Source of the DNA: Gnetum montanum | Lineage: Eukaryota; Streptophyta; Gnetopsida; Gnetales; Gnetaceae | Direction: 5' to 3' | NCBI GenBank assembly: GCA_015680685.1 | Contig: MNCI01034697.1 | Location: forward strand, 975,786 to 998,483 | Length of the DNA stretch: 22,698 nt | Shown: positions 1 to 9,689 of the stretch, piece by piece | Layout of the letters: every line of letters starts with the position of its first letter | How positions within the stretch are numbered: position 1 is the first letter of the stretch | The notes under the pieces: generated by a model | The model's database searches: none | The model's input: the letters and a program-made list of their open reading frames with translations, nothing else | What the model was told of the DNA's origin: nothing | Position numbers and translations under genes: made by a program

Positions 1-333
1 TTAAGTCGTACTCACGTGTTGCGACGAGCAGCCGATTCCTTGATTAGCCGTACACATCCGTAGATGCTCGTAATCAAGTCGTACTCGTGCGCACTAGGAA
101 AGCAATAAATAACAATGAAATAAAACCATGTACTGCAAGGTTTATCCAATCAAGTTCATCTTTATTACTGTACACAACTTGTGTTCAAGTTACAAAGTTG
201 CTCGAATAAAGAGCCGTTCACTCTAGGACTCCTACTATGGGCACATGGGAAAAATTCTAACTCTAGAGTGATCAATCTGCCAGAGCTTCGCTACTTCTAG
301 CCAGGATTGGGAAATGAAGGGAGTGCCGCCTCT

Positions 334-341
334 TATTTATA
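334..341 (-). promoter_or_regulatory. TATA box (TATAAATA) on the minus strand
   Basis: The plus strand reads TATTTATA, which is TATAAATA on the minus strand, a canonical plant TATA box. Transcription would run leftwards, starting near 305-310. The palindrome cluster lies immediately upstream of it. Confidence 0.6.
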
Positions 342-356
342 GATATGGTGGCAGAC

Positions 357-417
357 CGCGATATCGCGTACGCGATATCGCAGGGAAAGACGCGATATCG
401 TGGTGGTTGCGATATCG
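357..417. repeat. Cluster of four CpG-flanked GATATC palindromes
   Basis: Positions 358-381 form a perfect 24-base palindrome made of two GCGATATCGC units around GTAC (the last GC and first GC are shared). Further copies follow at 391-400 (CGCGATATCG) and 409-417 (GCGATATCG). The cluster ends about 15 bases upstream of the minus-strand TATA box, the place for transcription-factor sites. The binding protein is unknown. Confidence 0.75.
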
Positions 418-440
418 TGGCACTATGCATGTCGCGTCTC

Positions 441-1300
441 ATCAGGTGCCATGAATACATCAAACAAACTTGTACACTGGATGTTTACTTGAACACACCT
501 AGGTACTTGTCCCTTTAGCCACTCTTGCGTTGATGTCACCTCACCAAACTTTAGGATGAGGGTATCCTCATGATGAGAACTTGAAAGTGCTATAATGATA
601 GAAGCTGAGGTGGAAGGTCCTACGAAGTAATAACCAAAGTTTAGCATCAACATGAGCAATTTTAATGACCAAGAAAAATGATAGAATAGTCAAAGTTATA
701 ATCATAAAAACACTAGAAACCATAGTCTTTACATTTTCCTATCCTTTTCTTCTTTAGTGTGGAGGCCATAGTTGTAAGGTTTTGATTCATGCTATCAACA
801 TCTATGCACTAGTTATGCATCATTCCATCATCCTTACACTTCTTATATACATGGTTAAACTTGGTGGTGTATGCATCAAAGTTCCCTCTTAACTGTTGAA
901 ACATAGTAGTTATGATTTGAGGACTCATGGTGAATTTGTCCAAAGTAGTTTGAGCCACTACCAAGATTTGATCATTGATGATCAAACCTTGATCATTGAT
1001 TTTGTACCTACAAGAAGTTGTAAAATTGATGAAGTTAGGGAAGGTAGTCAAACCAAAAACATAAAAGTATTACAATAATCATGTTTACCCTTGTAGACGT
1101 GCTAGGAAAATCTAGAATAATGTGTGGGCTCTATGCCCCACCATCAGAGTATTGTCAGTACTATACTGATTATACTCTAGCATCATCCAAACCTCTTTAA
1201 GGTAACGTGGGATTATAGCATATGCTAGTGTCTGTGTTGTCTTAGGAAGTGGATTGTTTGACCTATTAGAATTACTTAGTAAATTTAGACAAAACATCTA
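441..1300 (-). pseudogene. Decayed coding-like stretch, unrecognised
   Basis: On the minus strand several neighbouring stretches read as protein-like sequence with few stops: about 1,297-1,112, about 1,051-720 and about 659-423. They are in different frames and are separated by short AT-rich gaps, as if by frameshifts or former introns. The 1,051-809 part contains LRGNFDAYTTKFNHVYKK and runs on through a stop into a Lys-rich stretch. I see no domain I can name. The stretch is poor in CpG and belongs to the old part of the window. It could be a broken retroelement gag or a host gene fragment, or the resemblance to coding sequence could be chance. Confidence 0.25.
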
Positions 1301-1555
1301 GTTGAAGGTGAAATTAGCCTCTGTAAAAAGCTCTAAGGTGTTTTTTTTTTCTAAATTAGTCTAAGCAATTCTACAAGAAAACATTATTACAACCTTGCAT
1401 AACCTTACATCATGACCAATTGGAATTTCTTAACAAATTTAGAAAAAACATCCTAAGTTAGAGGTGAAATTAGCCTATGTAAAAAGCTCTTAGGTGTTTA
1501 TCTAAATTAGCTTTTGAAAATTCCATAAAAGCATTATTACCATAACCAAAATATC
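1281..1555. repeat. Imperfect tandem duplication, two units
   Basis: Two units start with AAATTTAGA at 1281 and 1435. Both carry GGTGAAATTAGCCT, then GTAAAAAGCTCT, AGGTGTTT and CTAAATTAG in the same order, and both end near a CATTATTAC motif. The units are about 154 and 120 bases long; the first has an expanded T run. Confidence 0.7.
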
Positions 1556-2150
1556 ACAGCTAAAGCATTATAACGAGAACTAAACCTTGGTCTAAGTTAT
1601 GCATAGATTTGGAAATAGTGTCTAAATTATGCATAATTTTTAGAAAAAGAAAGCATAAGTTTAGAAAGAAAATATAAATTATGCAAAGCATACATAAATT
1701 TAATAAAAACATATAAATTATGCACAAATTTAGAAAAAGCATCATAAACTTAGAAAAAAACCATGTAGGCATAGTAAAAGCTTGCTAAAAATAGAAAAAA
1801 AAGCTTTTACTCTTCTTTAAAAGGAAAAATTTAGCATTAGTTTTACATGTTGACAAAAGAAAAACATAAGTTATACATATCAACCACTTCCATTTCCAAA
1901 TGGGTAGTGTGCTATGACCATAATTTTGCCTTGTTCACATAGCCATAGCCAAGAAATTCATCAAAAATTTGTTTGTGCTTTGCTTTCAATGATTCCATCA
2001 CAAAAAGAATCCTAAAATTATGAACCTTATAGCCATGACCATTAAAATTGAAAAATTATAGCCATATATCCATAAAACATGAGAAGATTTAGTCAAAACC
2101 ATAGCCATCAACATTTACTCCTTTTCATGTAGGGTTGGTAAGAAATTTGC
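1556..2150. other. AT-rich spacer with short degenerate repeats
   Basis: From 1590 to 1760 short elements resembling TTATGCATAAATTTAGAAAAA recur at irregular intervals, and CATAGCCA motifs recur from 1,940 to 2,110. No gene, RNA or mobile-element signature is visible. The one open stretch, at 1,772-1,560 on the minus strand, is a product of the repeats. Confidence 0.5.
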
Positions 2151-2163
2151 GAAAAATTTGGTT

Positions 2164-2700
2164 GAGCTCCAAACAAAGTCATTTCACCACCGTTTGAAAG
2201 CTTAAATCAATCCCTATGCACTCATGCTTAGAAAAAATTCAAAACCTTTGCCATTTTTGCAAGAAAAATTCATCAATTTGAACAATAATCTAGAAAAGGC
2301 ACAAACACCCTTATTGCACATGCTTAGTAAAACATTTGTTAAAATTTTGTTTTAAGTCCAATCAGAGTGATTCCACCTCAATTGGAAAGCGGAAGAAAAA
2401 GCCCACAGATATATAACTAGAAAATAGCCAAAACCTTTGCCATTTTCTTATAAAAAATTTGCAAAATTACATGAAATTACAAAAGCAGCACAAACAACCT
2501 AACTGTGCAACGTTAGGAAAACAACCATAACTTCATCATTGTGAATCCAAATTAAACAAGATAACATCCATTAAAAAGAATATATGAAGGGCTGAAAATC
2601 CGTAACCTTCACTATTACAAATGTGAAGCCATTTTCCTAATAAAAATACACAACGTTACTTACTTTTTCATGCCAAAACTTCAAAAACCTAGATTTCATA
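2164..2700. repeat. Short tandem array, period about 189 bp
   Basis: A block beginning with a CTCCAAACAAAGTCATTTCA-like motif at 2166 recurs at about 2355 (GTCCAATCAGAGTGATTCCA). In both copies it is followed by a GAAAGC motif and, later, AAAACCTTTGCCATTTT (2241 and 2430). A third, weaker copy seems to start near 2540. The constant offset of about 189 bases points to satellite-like tandem duplication. Confidence 0.6.
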
Positions 2701-2720
2701 TAGCCATGGAAACATTTGAA

Positions 2721-3819
2721 AAACCAAAAATCATTGAAACCCATTAACATTTACATCAAAATAATGGGGTAGGATTTTTTTTAACTTTAATTTTAACAAA
2801 TCCTAAGGCCTAGATATGAAAAAACAGCCACACCCCAACATTTTGGGAAAAAAGCTTGAAACAACAAGCCCTATTTTCAAGATCAAATCTACAAAAGCTA
2901 AGGCAATGGAATGACCATGGATCCATGTGGAAATGGCCAAAATAGGAGATGGGATTTCATCAAAATTCAATTTTAATCCCCCCACTAGAGTAGATATGGA
3001 AAAATGGGCTCCAACACATGGAAAACAAAACTAGAAAAACCATAGAAAAGAAAGGAAAAAATAGGTAGAATTGCCTACCTTGAAGTAGCAACAGAAGAAG
3101 TCTAGATGGATATGGGCCTAGGTACTTCTTTTAGCTCGTAGGCATGTTCATCCACCTCTAGATTATAGGGTTTTAGTTGTTTCCCCCTCATTGCTTTGGT
3201 GCCACGGCAGGCTCAACATTGGGAATGGCTGAAAACTGTGAAGGATGGGAGATCAATGCTAGTTATGAGGAAGATGGGAGGCTTCCACACTGAAAATTGG
3301 TTGCTATTGCCATAAGAACCTCTACCAAAGATCTCCTCCAATGTGTTGTTAGTGTAGAGTGAAAATTATGATGAAAACTTGTGAGATTTCATAATAAAAT
3401 CACATCTAAAACCTAAATGCACACCTTGAAACCCCAACTACTAATTTAGTGAACCATAACTTGAAGTGCACTGAAGTGCAAGGTGCATAAAGTCTAGTTC
3501 AAATTAGTTTTAAATGGGAAAGAACTTCAGTTTTCAAAATTTTAAATTTTTGGATTGTGGGTCCCACCCTACACCTTTTCTTTTGACCAAACATTACATC
3601 AATGCTCAACATTTTTCTAATTTTGACACTTATAACCATGTTGCAACCTTAACTCGCATGCATCCATGCTAAGGATACCATGCCTGGCATGGAAACATGA
3701 CTCCTATTTCACAAAGCCATCAAAATACAAATATTTTACTAGTTTTGGTAATCCAAACCTGCCTTTTTCAACCCCAAGTTTCCAAAAGTGGATGAGACAT
3801 GAACAAAGCTAGAAACCAT
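2721..3819. other. Old repeat-derived spacer, no gene seen
   Basis: This is A- and T-rich sequence with scattered CCCCAACATT and TTGGGAAAA motifs that resemble array pieces to the right, so the array may fade out leftwards here. No coding frame, RNA gene or element boundary is supported. Confidence 0.4.
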
Positions 3820-6720
3820 GGGTTTTCATGCTAGGGTAGTAGTGCCCAACGTGGAAGAAGGGGGGTAACACCAATTCTTACCTTCCAACATCCATCTAGC
3901 CCAAGTTTAACCCCCTAAGATGGGCCCACGTGACCCAGAACCCCTCCAAGCATCTGTAGCAACCTCAGAACCCCACCAAACCTAGTTGAAACTGGTCGAA
4001 ATATGGGATTTTATGTTTTCAACATTGGGGGAGCCTTCTTCAATGTTGAGCCTCTCACCCTCAGTGTGGATGGACTAGGGGAACCCCAAAATAATGTAAA
4101 TTAACTACCAAGTAGCCATTTTTCAAAGCCTGGTGACCCCTAGTGACCCCTAGACCTTGCTGGAACCCTCTAGAGCTTTTGAAAGTCTCAAAAGTGGTTA
4201 AATATGTCACAAAACTATCATCCCCCTTTCATCCATGCTAGGGCCATGATTCCCAACATGGAGGAAAGTGGGGAGATTGCATGAGGCACTGAGAAGCCTC
4301 CAAACTATTGAATCTTGATACCCAACATTGATCGTTGACACTAGTTAACATGCATGATCGATCGACTATCAATTTAGCCTAGATCTGACTTTCTTCACTA
4401 AGGGAGACCTCTTCCACAATGAGCCTCCTATCCTTAGCATGGATGGAAGGGGGAAAGCCTAAAAATCCCCCTCATAGGCTTCAAAACAACTATATTTTGA
4501 CCTTAAACATTGATGGCCAACTCTAGTAACAATGTGGACACTCATGGCTAGCCAGAATGATCATAAAAAGCTAAAAAGCCCTTTCCCCCAATTTTTCATG
4601 CTAAGTATGGAAGACCTAGGATGAAAAATGTGGGGAAGCCAAAAAATTACCTAATAACCCTTGAAAAAACCAAATTTGAACATTAGATGTCAATAATCAA
4701 CATTAGCAACCCTAAAAGCTTACATGCATGATAAAGCTTTTCCCCCATTTTTTCATGTTGAGCTTGAAAGCCATAGCATGGAAAAAGGAGGGTAACATTA
4801 AAATCCACTCATCAACCTTCAAAACAACAAAATTTTGACACAAATCATTGATAATCATCACTAGCAACCTCAGAGACCTACATGCATTATCAAAAATGTT
4901 GCAAAAAGGAAAAATGTTGTTTCCCCTTAGTTTTCCACATTAGGCATACCACCTTCAGCATGGAAAAAGAGGGGGAAGCTCGAAAACCACTTGGAAAACC
5001 TAAAAATTGACTAGTTTTAACTCCAAACCCTAGTCTTCAACCTCAGTAGCCTTAGAAGCACACATGCATGGTCGATTGAATTTAAAACTGGGCTAGATCT
5101 AAGTGATATGGTGTTCTAACACTAGGGATTTCCCCATCCATGTTTCTCAACATAGAAATTAATGGAAATAATTTTTTGAAATCCTTAAATACCTCAAAAT
5201 AACATTAATTAAACTTACATGCACTCTAGGACCCTATTGACATCCTTTGGAGCTTTCAAACTTCAAGAAATTGATGTCAAAAGGCCCAAAAATTATTCTT
5301 CTTGGTTTTCAATGCTAAGAATCCTAGTCTTGGCATGGAAAAAATGGGGGAAGCCTAAAAAAACTTAGAAATACCTAGAATTTCCAAAACTTGACATGAA
5401 ACCCTAGTCCTCAACCCCAATAGCCCTTGAGGCTGACATGCACAGTTGATTGAGGTCAAAATTGGCCTACATCTGAGATTCATGGTTCTTCTACTCTAAG
5501 GATCCCTTTTTCAATAGCAAGGATAGTATCCCTAGCATGAAAACTAAAGGAAAAACCTTTTTGAGGCTCCTAAACACCTCAAAATGACATTAAATGACTT
5601 TTCATGCACTTTAGAACCTTGGTAGCAGCCATTAGAGCCCTTAAACTTTATAAGATTGATCCCAGGTGGCCAAAAAGTGGTTCCCTCTAGTTTTCCACAC
5701 TGAGCTCTCCATCCCTAGGATAAAAAAGGGAGGGGAAGCTAAAAACCACTTATGAATGCTCAAAACTACTAAATTTTGACATGGATCCATAGCCCTTGGT
5801 CCTAGCAACTCTTAAAGATAACATGCATGACCGATTATGACCTGAATGGGCCTAGATCTAGGATTCTTACTTCTTCCACATTGGGGTAACTTCCCCAATG
5901 TGGAAACAAAGGGGAAAGTTACTTTTCCACTTCTAGTTACAAGATGACACTCCTAGAAGCCAAAGATCTAAGTCAAAGAAGCCTAGGACCTCATAACCTT
6001 AAGATTTTTCTTGTCTAATCTCATTTCAACCTCCAAAATCCATTTCCCCCATTCTTACATGTGAGAGTAACTCCCCTAACATGGAAAAATGGGGGAAGAC
6101 CTTAATTTCTTTTAAACAGCCTTTAAATGTTTTCAAAATTAGCTAGAAATGTGCAAAATCAAAGTTTACAGTCCTAGGGGCCAAGAAACCTAGTCAAAGT
6201 GCCCTTAAATCATAAGAAATTTATAAAACAAGTGTTCTCATACTTTTCCACACTAAGGATGCTATGCTTAACATTGAAAAAGCATCCCAGGGGGGGTGGC
6301 ATTTCGACATGTTTTGACACTCAAAATCAACTCAAATTACCTTAAAATGAAGTTAGAGGTTACACAACCTCTAGATTTGGGTCCCAATTGCCTATTTGAC
6401 CATGTTTGGTCCCATTTTGTATGTTGAGCCCCCTTTCTTCCATGTTGCCCATCATGGAAATAAGGGGGTGGGGTGGGGGAAGGATCCAAAACCTACGTTT
6501 TGGCCTTTATAGACCTCTAGAGTGTCTAATTTTGATGGATCTAACCTTGTGCTATTTTGGAAAGGTCCTGAAACCTAAATTTTAGACCTCTAAGAACCCC
6601 AAAACCTATCTTCCTTGGTTTCCACATTGAGGATCCTTGTTCCCATGTTGAGCCCAATGTGGAAGCCTCAAAACACTTGAATTTTGGGTCCAAATAGACT
6701 AGAAATAGCCTTGATTGATG
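3820..6720 (+). repeat. Satellite-like foldback array, about 16 units of about 185 bp
   Basis: A core recurs at about 3830, 4030, 4225, 4400, 4584, 4741, 4922, 5130, 5310, 5505, 5690, 5875, 6045, 6243, 6418 and 6618, with spacings of roughly 160-210 bases. The core is a C-rich left arm (such as TTCCCCCATT), TTTCCATGCT or a variant, a short middle, AGCATGGAAAA and a G-rich right arm (GGGGGAAG). Arms within one unit pair: 5874-5886 with 5893-5905 is a perfect 13-base stem with a six-base loop, and 6044-6053 pairs perfectly with 6088-6097. Each unit also has an ACATGCA motif about halfway to the next core. The units are strongly diverged. The array lies directly 5' of a Tat-lineage pol on the same strand. 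Confidence 0.85.
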
Positions 6721-7390
6721 CTTGAACTCACCTAATAACTTTGTAGCCTCAAAACATGGCCCACTAAGGCCTGAAATTTCTAGATTGTTTCAACCTTTTT
6801 GACCTATATTAGCCAAATTTTACCATATATAGCCTATTTTGCTTGATTTTTTCCTTATTACATAATGTTTTGGCTTGTTTTTAGACTTATGTTGCCTTGT
6901 TGAACTTGTTGACCTTTTATGACCTTTATATAGCCTTATGTATTCTTTATTTGCATTGTTATAGCTTTATTTGCCTTTTTTGGCCTTTAAATGGTATCAA
7001 ATAGTGGGTTTTGACCTTTCCTAACCATCATTTGACATCATATGACCATGGCTCTCTAAGGCCTAAAACTAGCATCGTAGTCAACCAAGACTCTAAAATG
7101 ACATCATGGCCCACTAAGGTCTAAAACTAGCAAAATCATCACCTTTGTTGACCATTTGTAACCTTGATCCTTATACTTTACTTTGGTTTAACCTTTATTT
7201 GGCCCTTATTGCACTTTGTTTTCTTGTTGTCATCCTATTGATGATCTTGGATGACCTTGTTTGCCCTAGATTTACTTGTATTTGCATAATTTTATAGCAT
7301 TTTGCATTATTTATTCACTTTTACCTAGGTGTCACTTAATATGCTTTTGGTTGATATGCAGGATCGAAGTATGAGTACCTAGGAGCAAAT
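6721..7390 (+). other. Array tail and T-rich leader to pol
   Basis: The foldback cores stop here. From 6780 to 7300 the plus strand is T-rich, with repeated TGACCTTT and TTTGGCCTTT motifs. CCACTAAGG-CTAAAACTAGCA-like pieces recur at about 6763, 7050 and 7109. A TATGCAG at about 7355-7361, after a T-rich stretch, resembles a 3' splice site. No gag or protease motif (zinc knuckle, D-S/T-G) could be found. Confidence 0.4.
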
Positions 7391-7679
7391 TAGTTTTCCT
7401 TTATGTCTACATGGACTTCATGGTGATGTTGAATGGTGAATCAACCTTGATTGCCTAAATCTTGAGCCTAAGAGTTTTGTAGACCACATAGCCTTAGTAG
7501 AGAAACCTCTAGAATGGCTTGAAAACTTAGTCAAAACTCTTAACTTAGAAGTAAGAGACATAATCGAAAACTCTCTAGTTGAGGTTCTTGACACAACACA
7601 TAGTGGTGAGGAGAAAACCCTTAAACTAAGTTCCTCATTGGAGCCTTAATATGCTCAAGACATCACCAAGGTCCTACAA

Positions 7680-8525
7680 AACAACATCAAGGCCTTTGCT
7701 TGGTCATATGAATATATGCCAAGCCTAGACCTATGTTTAGTCTAGCACAACATTGTATTGGACCCTAGCATTAGACTAGTTAAGCAAAAAGTGCACAAAA
7801 TTAGACTTGATTTGGCATTAGTAGTTCATGATGAAATATCAAAGCTATACCAAGCTAGTTTCCTTAGGGCTGTCAACTATGCAGAATGGGTATCCAACAT
7901 AGTGGTAGTCCATAAATAAAGAGACGATCAAGGATGACTTCCCTTTTTCTAGTATTGATCAACTTATCGATACTACAACTAGACATGCCTTGTTATCCTT
8001 AATGGATGGATTCTTGGGATATAACCAAATTAGGATGAACCTTGAGCACCAACTTAGCACAACCTTCATGACCCCATGGGGTACTTTTTGTTATACCATG
8101 ATTCCCTTTGGCCTTAAAAACACCGAAGCAATATACCATAGAGCCATGACCTATATGTTCAATGATTACATGCTAGGTTTGCTTAATGATTACGTAGATG
8201 ACATAGTTGTGAAGTCTAAGATAGCTAATGACCATGTTAATGACCTAGATCTTGTGCTTAAATGATGCCCTAAAAATGAGTTTAGGCTCAATCCTAAGAA
8301 GTGTGTCTTCAGTGTCAAGATTAGTAAGATGCTTGGCTTTGTAGTATCCAAAGCAAGGATATGCATCGATCTTGATAAGGTTAAGGCCATATCCAAATTA
8401 GTAGTGCCTACCAACCTTAAAGAGCTTTTGGGATTACAAGATATATTATAGTTTATTTGTGGGTTTATCACTAGGCTTATAGATAGGTTACAACCCATGC
8501 AACACTTTCTTAAGAAAGGAGTTTA
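7680..8525 (+). pseudogene. pol: Tat-lineage reverse transcriptase (degraded)
   Basis: This would copy element RNA into DNA. Reading starts with the AFAWS motif and a following M-P at 7692-7720, which in this family precedes RT. An EISKLYQASFLRAVNYAEW stretch follows, then an interruption near 7915-7935 that removes the segment expected between the V-V-x-K and D-x-F-P motifs and shifts the frame. From about 7940 the frame is open to 8265. It has LSLMDGFLGYNQIRM, then TPWGTFCY and PFGLKN, and the catalytic YVDD at 8191-8202 is intact. After a stop at 8263-8265 the thumb region continues with LNPKKCVF and LGFVVS. These motifs are typical of Tat elements. Several stops make it inactive. Confidence 0.92.
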
Positions 8526-8529
8526 CTAT

Positions 8530-8990
8530 GCGTGGACAATTCAATGCTAAGAGGACTTTAAGAACCTTAAGTAAGAATTAACACAACTGGCAATAGTCTA
8601 TTCTCTATAAGAGGGTAAGCCATTTTACATTTATCTTGCCATCTCTGATATGTCCATTGCCTGTCTACTCTATTAAAAATGTGATGACAGAATAGAAATG
8701 CCTATATACTACCTTAGCCACATGTTAGTTACCTTCAAGACCTAATACATTAAGGTGGAGAAGTATTGTCTAACCCTATTCTTCTCTTTAAAGAAGTGGA
8801 GACACTACCTCTTTAGAAGCCAAGTTAATGTAATTTGCAAAGACAACATACTTAAAGCCATAACGATCAACATCTACGAAAGTGGCTGTATATCCTAATG
8901 GAAAGCCATAACTATGGAGTTCAACCTTCATTATGTCTCTCAATCCTCAATGAAAGGTCAAGCTATAGCCATACAACCTCATAGTTTCAC
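8530..8990 (+). pseudogene. pol: Gypsy-type RNase H domain (degraded)
   Basis: This domain would remove RNA from the RNA/DNA hybrid. It continues directly from the RT thumb. Visible are FYIYLAISD with the first acidic residue, a PIYYLSHML stretch where the family has its 'Y.S..L' strand, then YIKVEKYCLTLFFSLKKWRHY, a classic gypsy RNase H helix, and near the end a KGQAIAI motif. At least six stops interrupt it, mostly TAA or TAG at positions where glutamine would fit. In Tat elements this domain is followed by a second RNase H, as here. Confidence 0.85.
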
Positions 8991-9059
8991 TTGTTGATGA
9001 CCAAGTAGCCATAGATCCTGAATTCCTTAATGAACACATTAACATAGTTAGCCAAGTGC

Positions 9060-9440
9060 TCAAGGGTTATGAGGTGGTCATGCACTTTGATGGAGCTTCA
9101 ATTGCCAATGGGGCCAGTGTTGTTGGCATCATAAAATTCCCATATGGTGAGATTTAACCCTTTGCCTATCATTTTAGGTTTTCATGTACTGACAACATAG
9201 TGGAGTATGAGGGTTTGATCAGAGAGATGATGGTAGCCATCAAAGGTGATTTACAACTCATGGTTAACCAAGTAACCAAAGTCTATACATGCAAAGCTAA
9301 GCACTTACAACCTTACTATGGCCTAGGCAAGTAATTGTTACAATAATTCATAGACATTGATATGTAACACATACCTTGAAATGAAAATGCCATAGCCGAT
9401 GTAATTGCAACATTAGCCCTTAGTGTGTCACTAGATGTGT
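9060..9440 (+). pseudogene. pol: Second, archaeal-type RNase H (aRNH) domain
   Basis: This is a second RNase H fold that plant Tat elements acquired, placed between the gypsy RNase H and integrase. The first catalytic Asp is in HFDGAS (codon 9089-9091). The Glu is in DNIVEYEGL (9203-9205), in the same frame. The third acidic residue is in KGDLQLMVNQV, and the last is in ENAIADVIATLA near 9390-9415. All four acidic positions of the D-E-D-D set are therefore still legible, although stops interrupt the frame. This domain is what assigns the element to Tat rather than to Athila or the chromoviruses. Confidence 0.85.
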
Positions 9441-9689
9441 TTAGTAAGTTGCCCACCTTAATCATGGACTGTGCTAATCCCATCACATAAAACACTAAGG
9501 ATACCTTTGTGGTTATCATTCATACTACTCCTCCCAAGGAGTGGTATGATGATATCAAATTTTACCTTATGCATGGTGAATCCTCACAAGGCCTGACTAT
9601 TGTTCAGAAGGACACAATACATAAGCAATCAAAGTAGTATGTCATTGAAGTTGATAACACATTATTTTGATGATCCTATGATGGCACAC

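Larger units (their letters stand above)
1..440 (-). mobile_element. Partial young LTR (or promoter with transcribed leader)
   Basis: Read on the minus strand, this stretch has the order expected of an LTR: a repeat cluster (357-417), a TATA box (334-341), and about 170 bases further on an AATAAA at 162-167 that could be a poly(A) signal. An 11-base motif, AAGTCGTACTC, occurs at 3-13 and again at 77-87. The sequence is rich in CpG, unlike the DNA to its right, which marks it as a recent arrival. The left end lies outside the window. The right boundary is set only by the fall in CpG near 430-470, with no convincing polypurine tract next to it. I infer an LTR. A promoter plus first exon of a host gene is the alternative. 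Confidence 0.5.

Noticed and set aside
2737-2790. TTGAAACCC stretch as the 5' LTR start of the Tat element
   Set aside because: The match to the LTR start at 10,936 fails after the first few bases.
6464-6484. G-rich run (GGGGGTGGGGTGGGGG) as a G-quadruplex
   Set aside because: Only three long G runs are adjacent, and the run is explained as an extended G-rich arm of the array unit.
3820-6720. CRISPR array
   Set aside because: Units are diverged throughout, with no short exact repeats separated by unique spacers, and all other content is plant retroelement.
8190-8498. 102-residue minus-strand frame
   Set aside because: It is antisense to the Tat reverse transcriptase.
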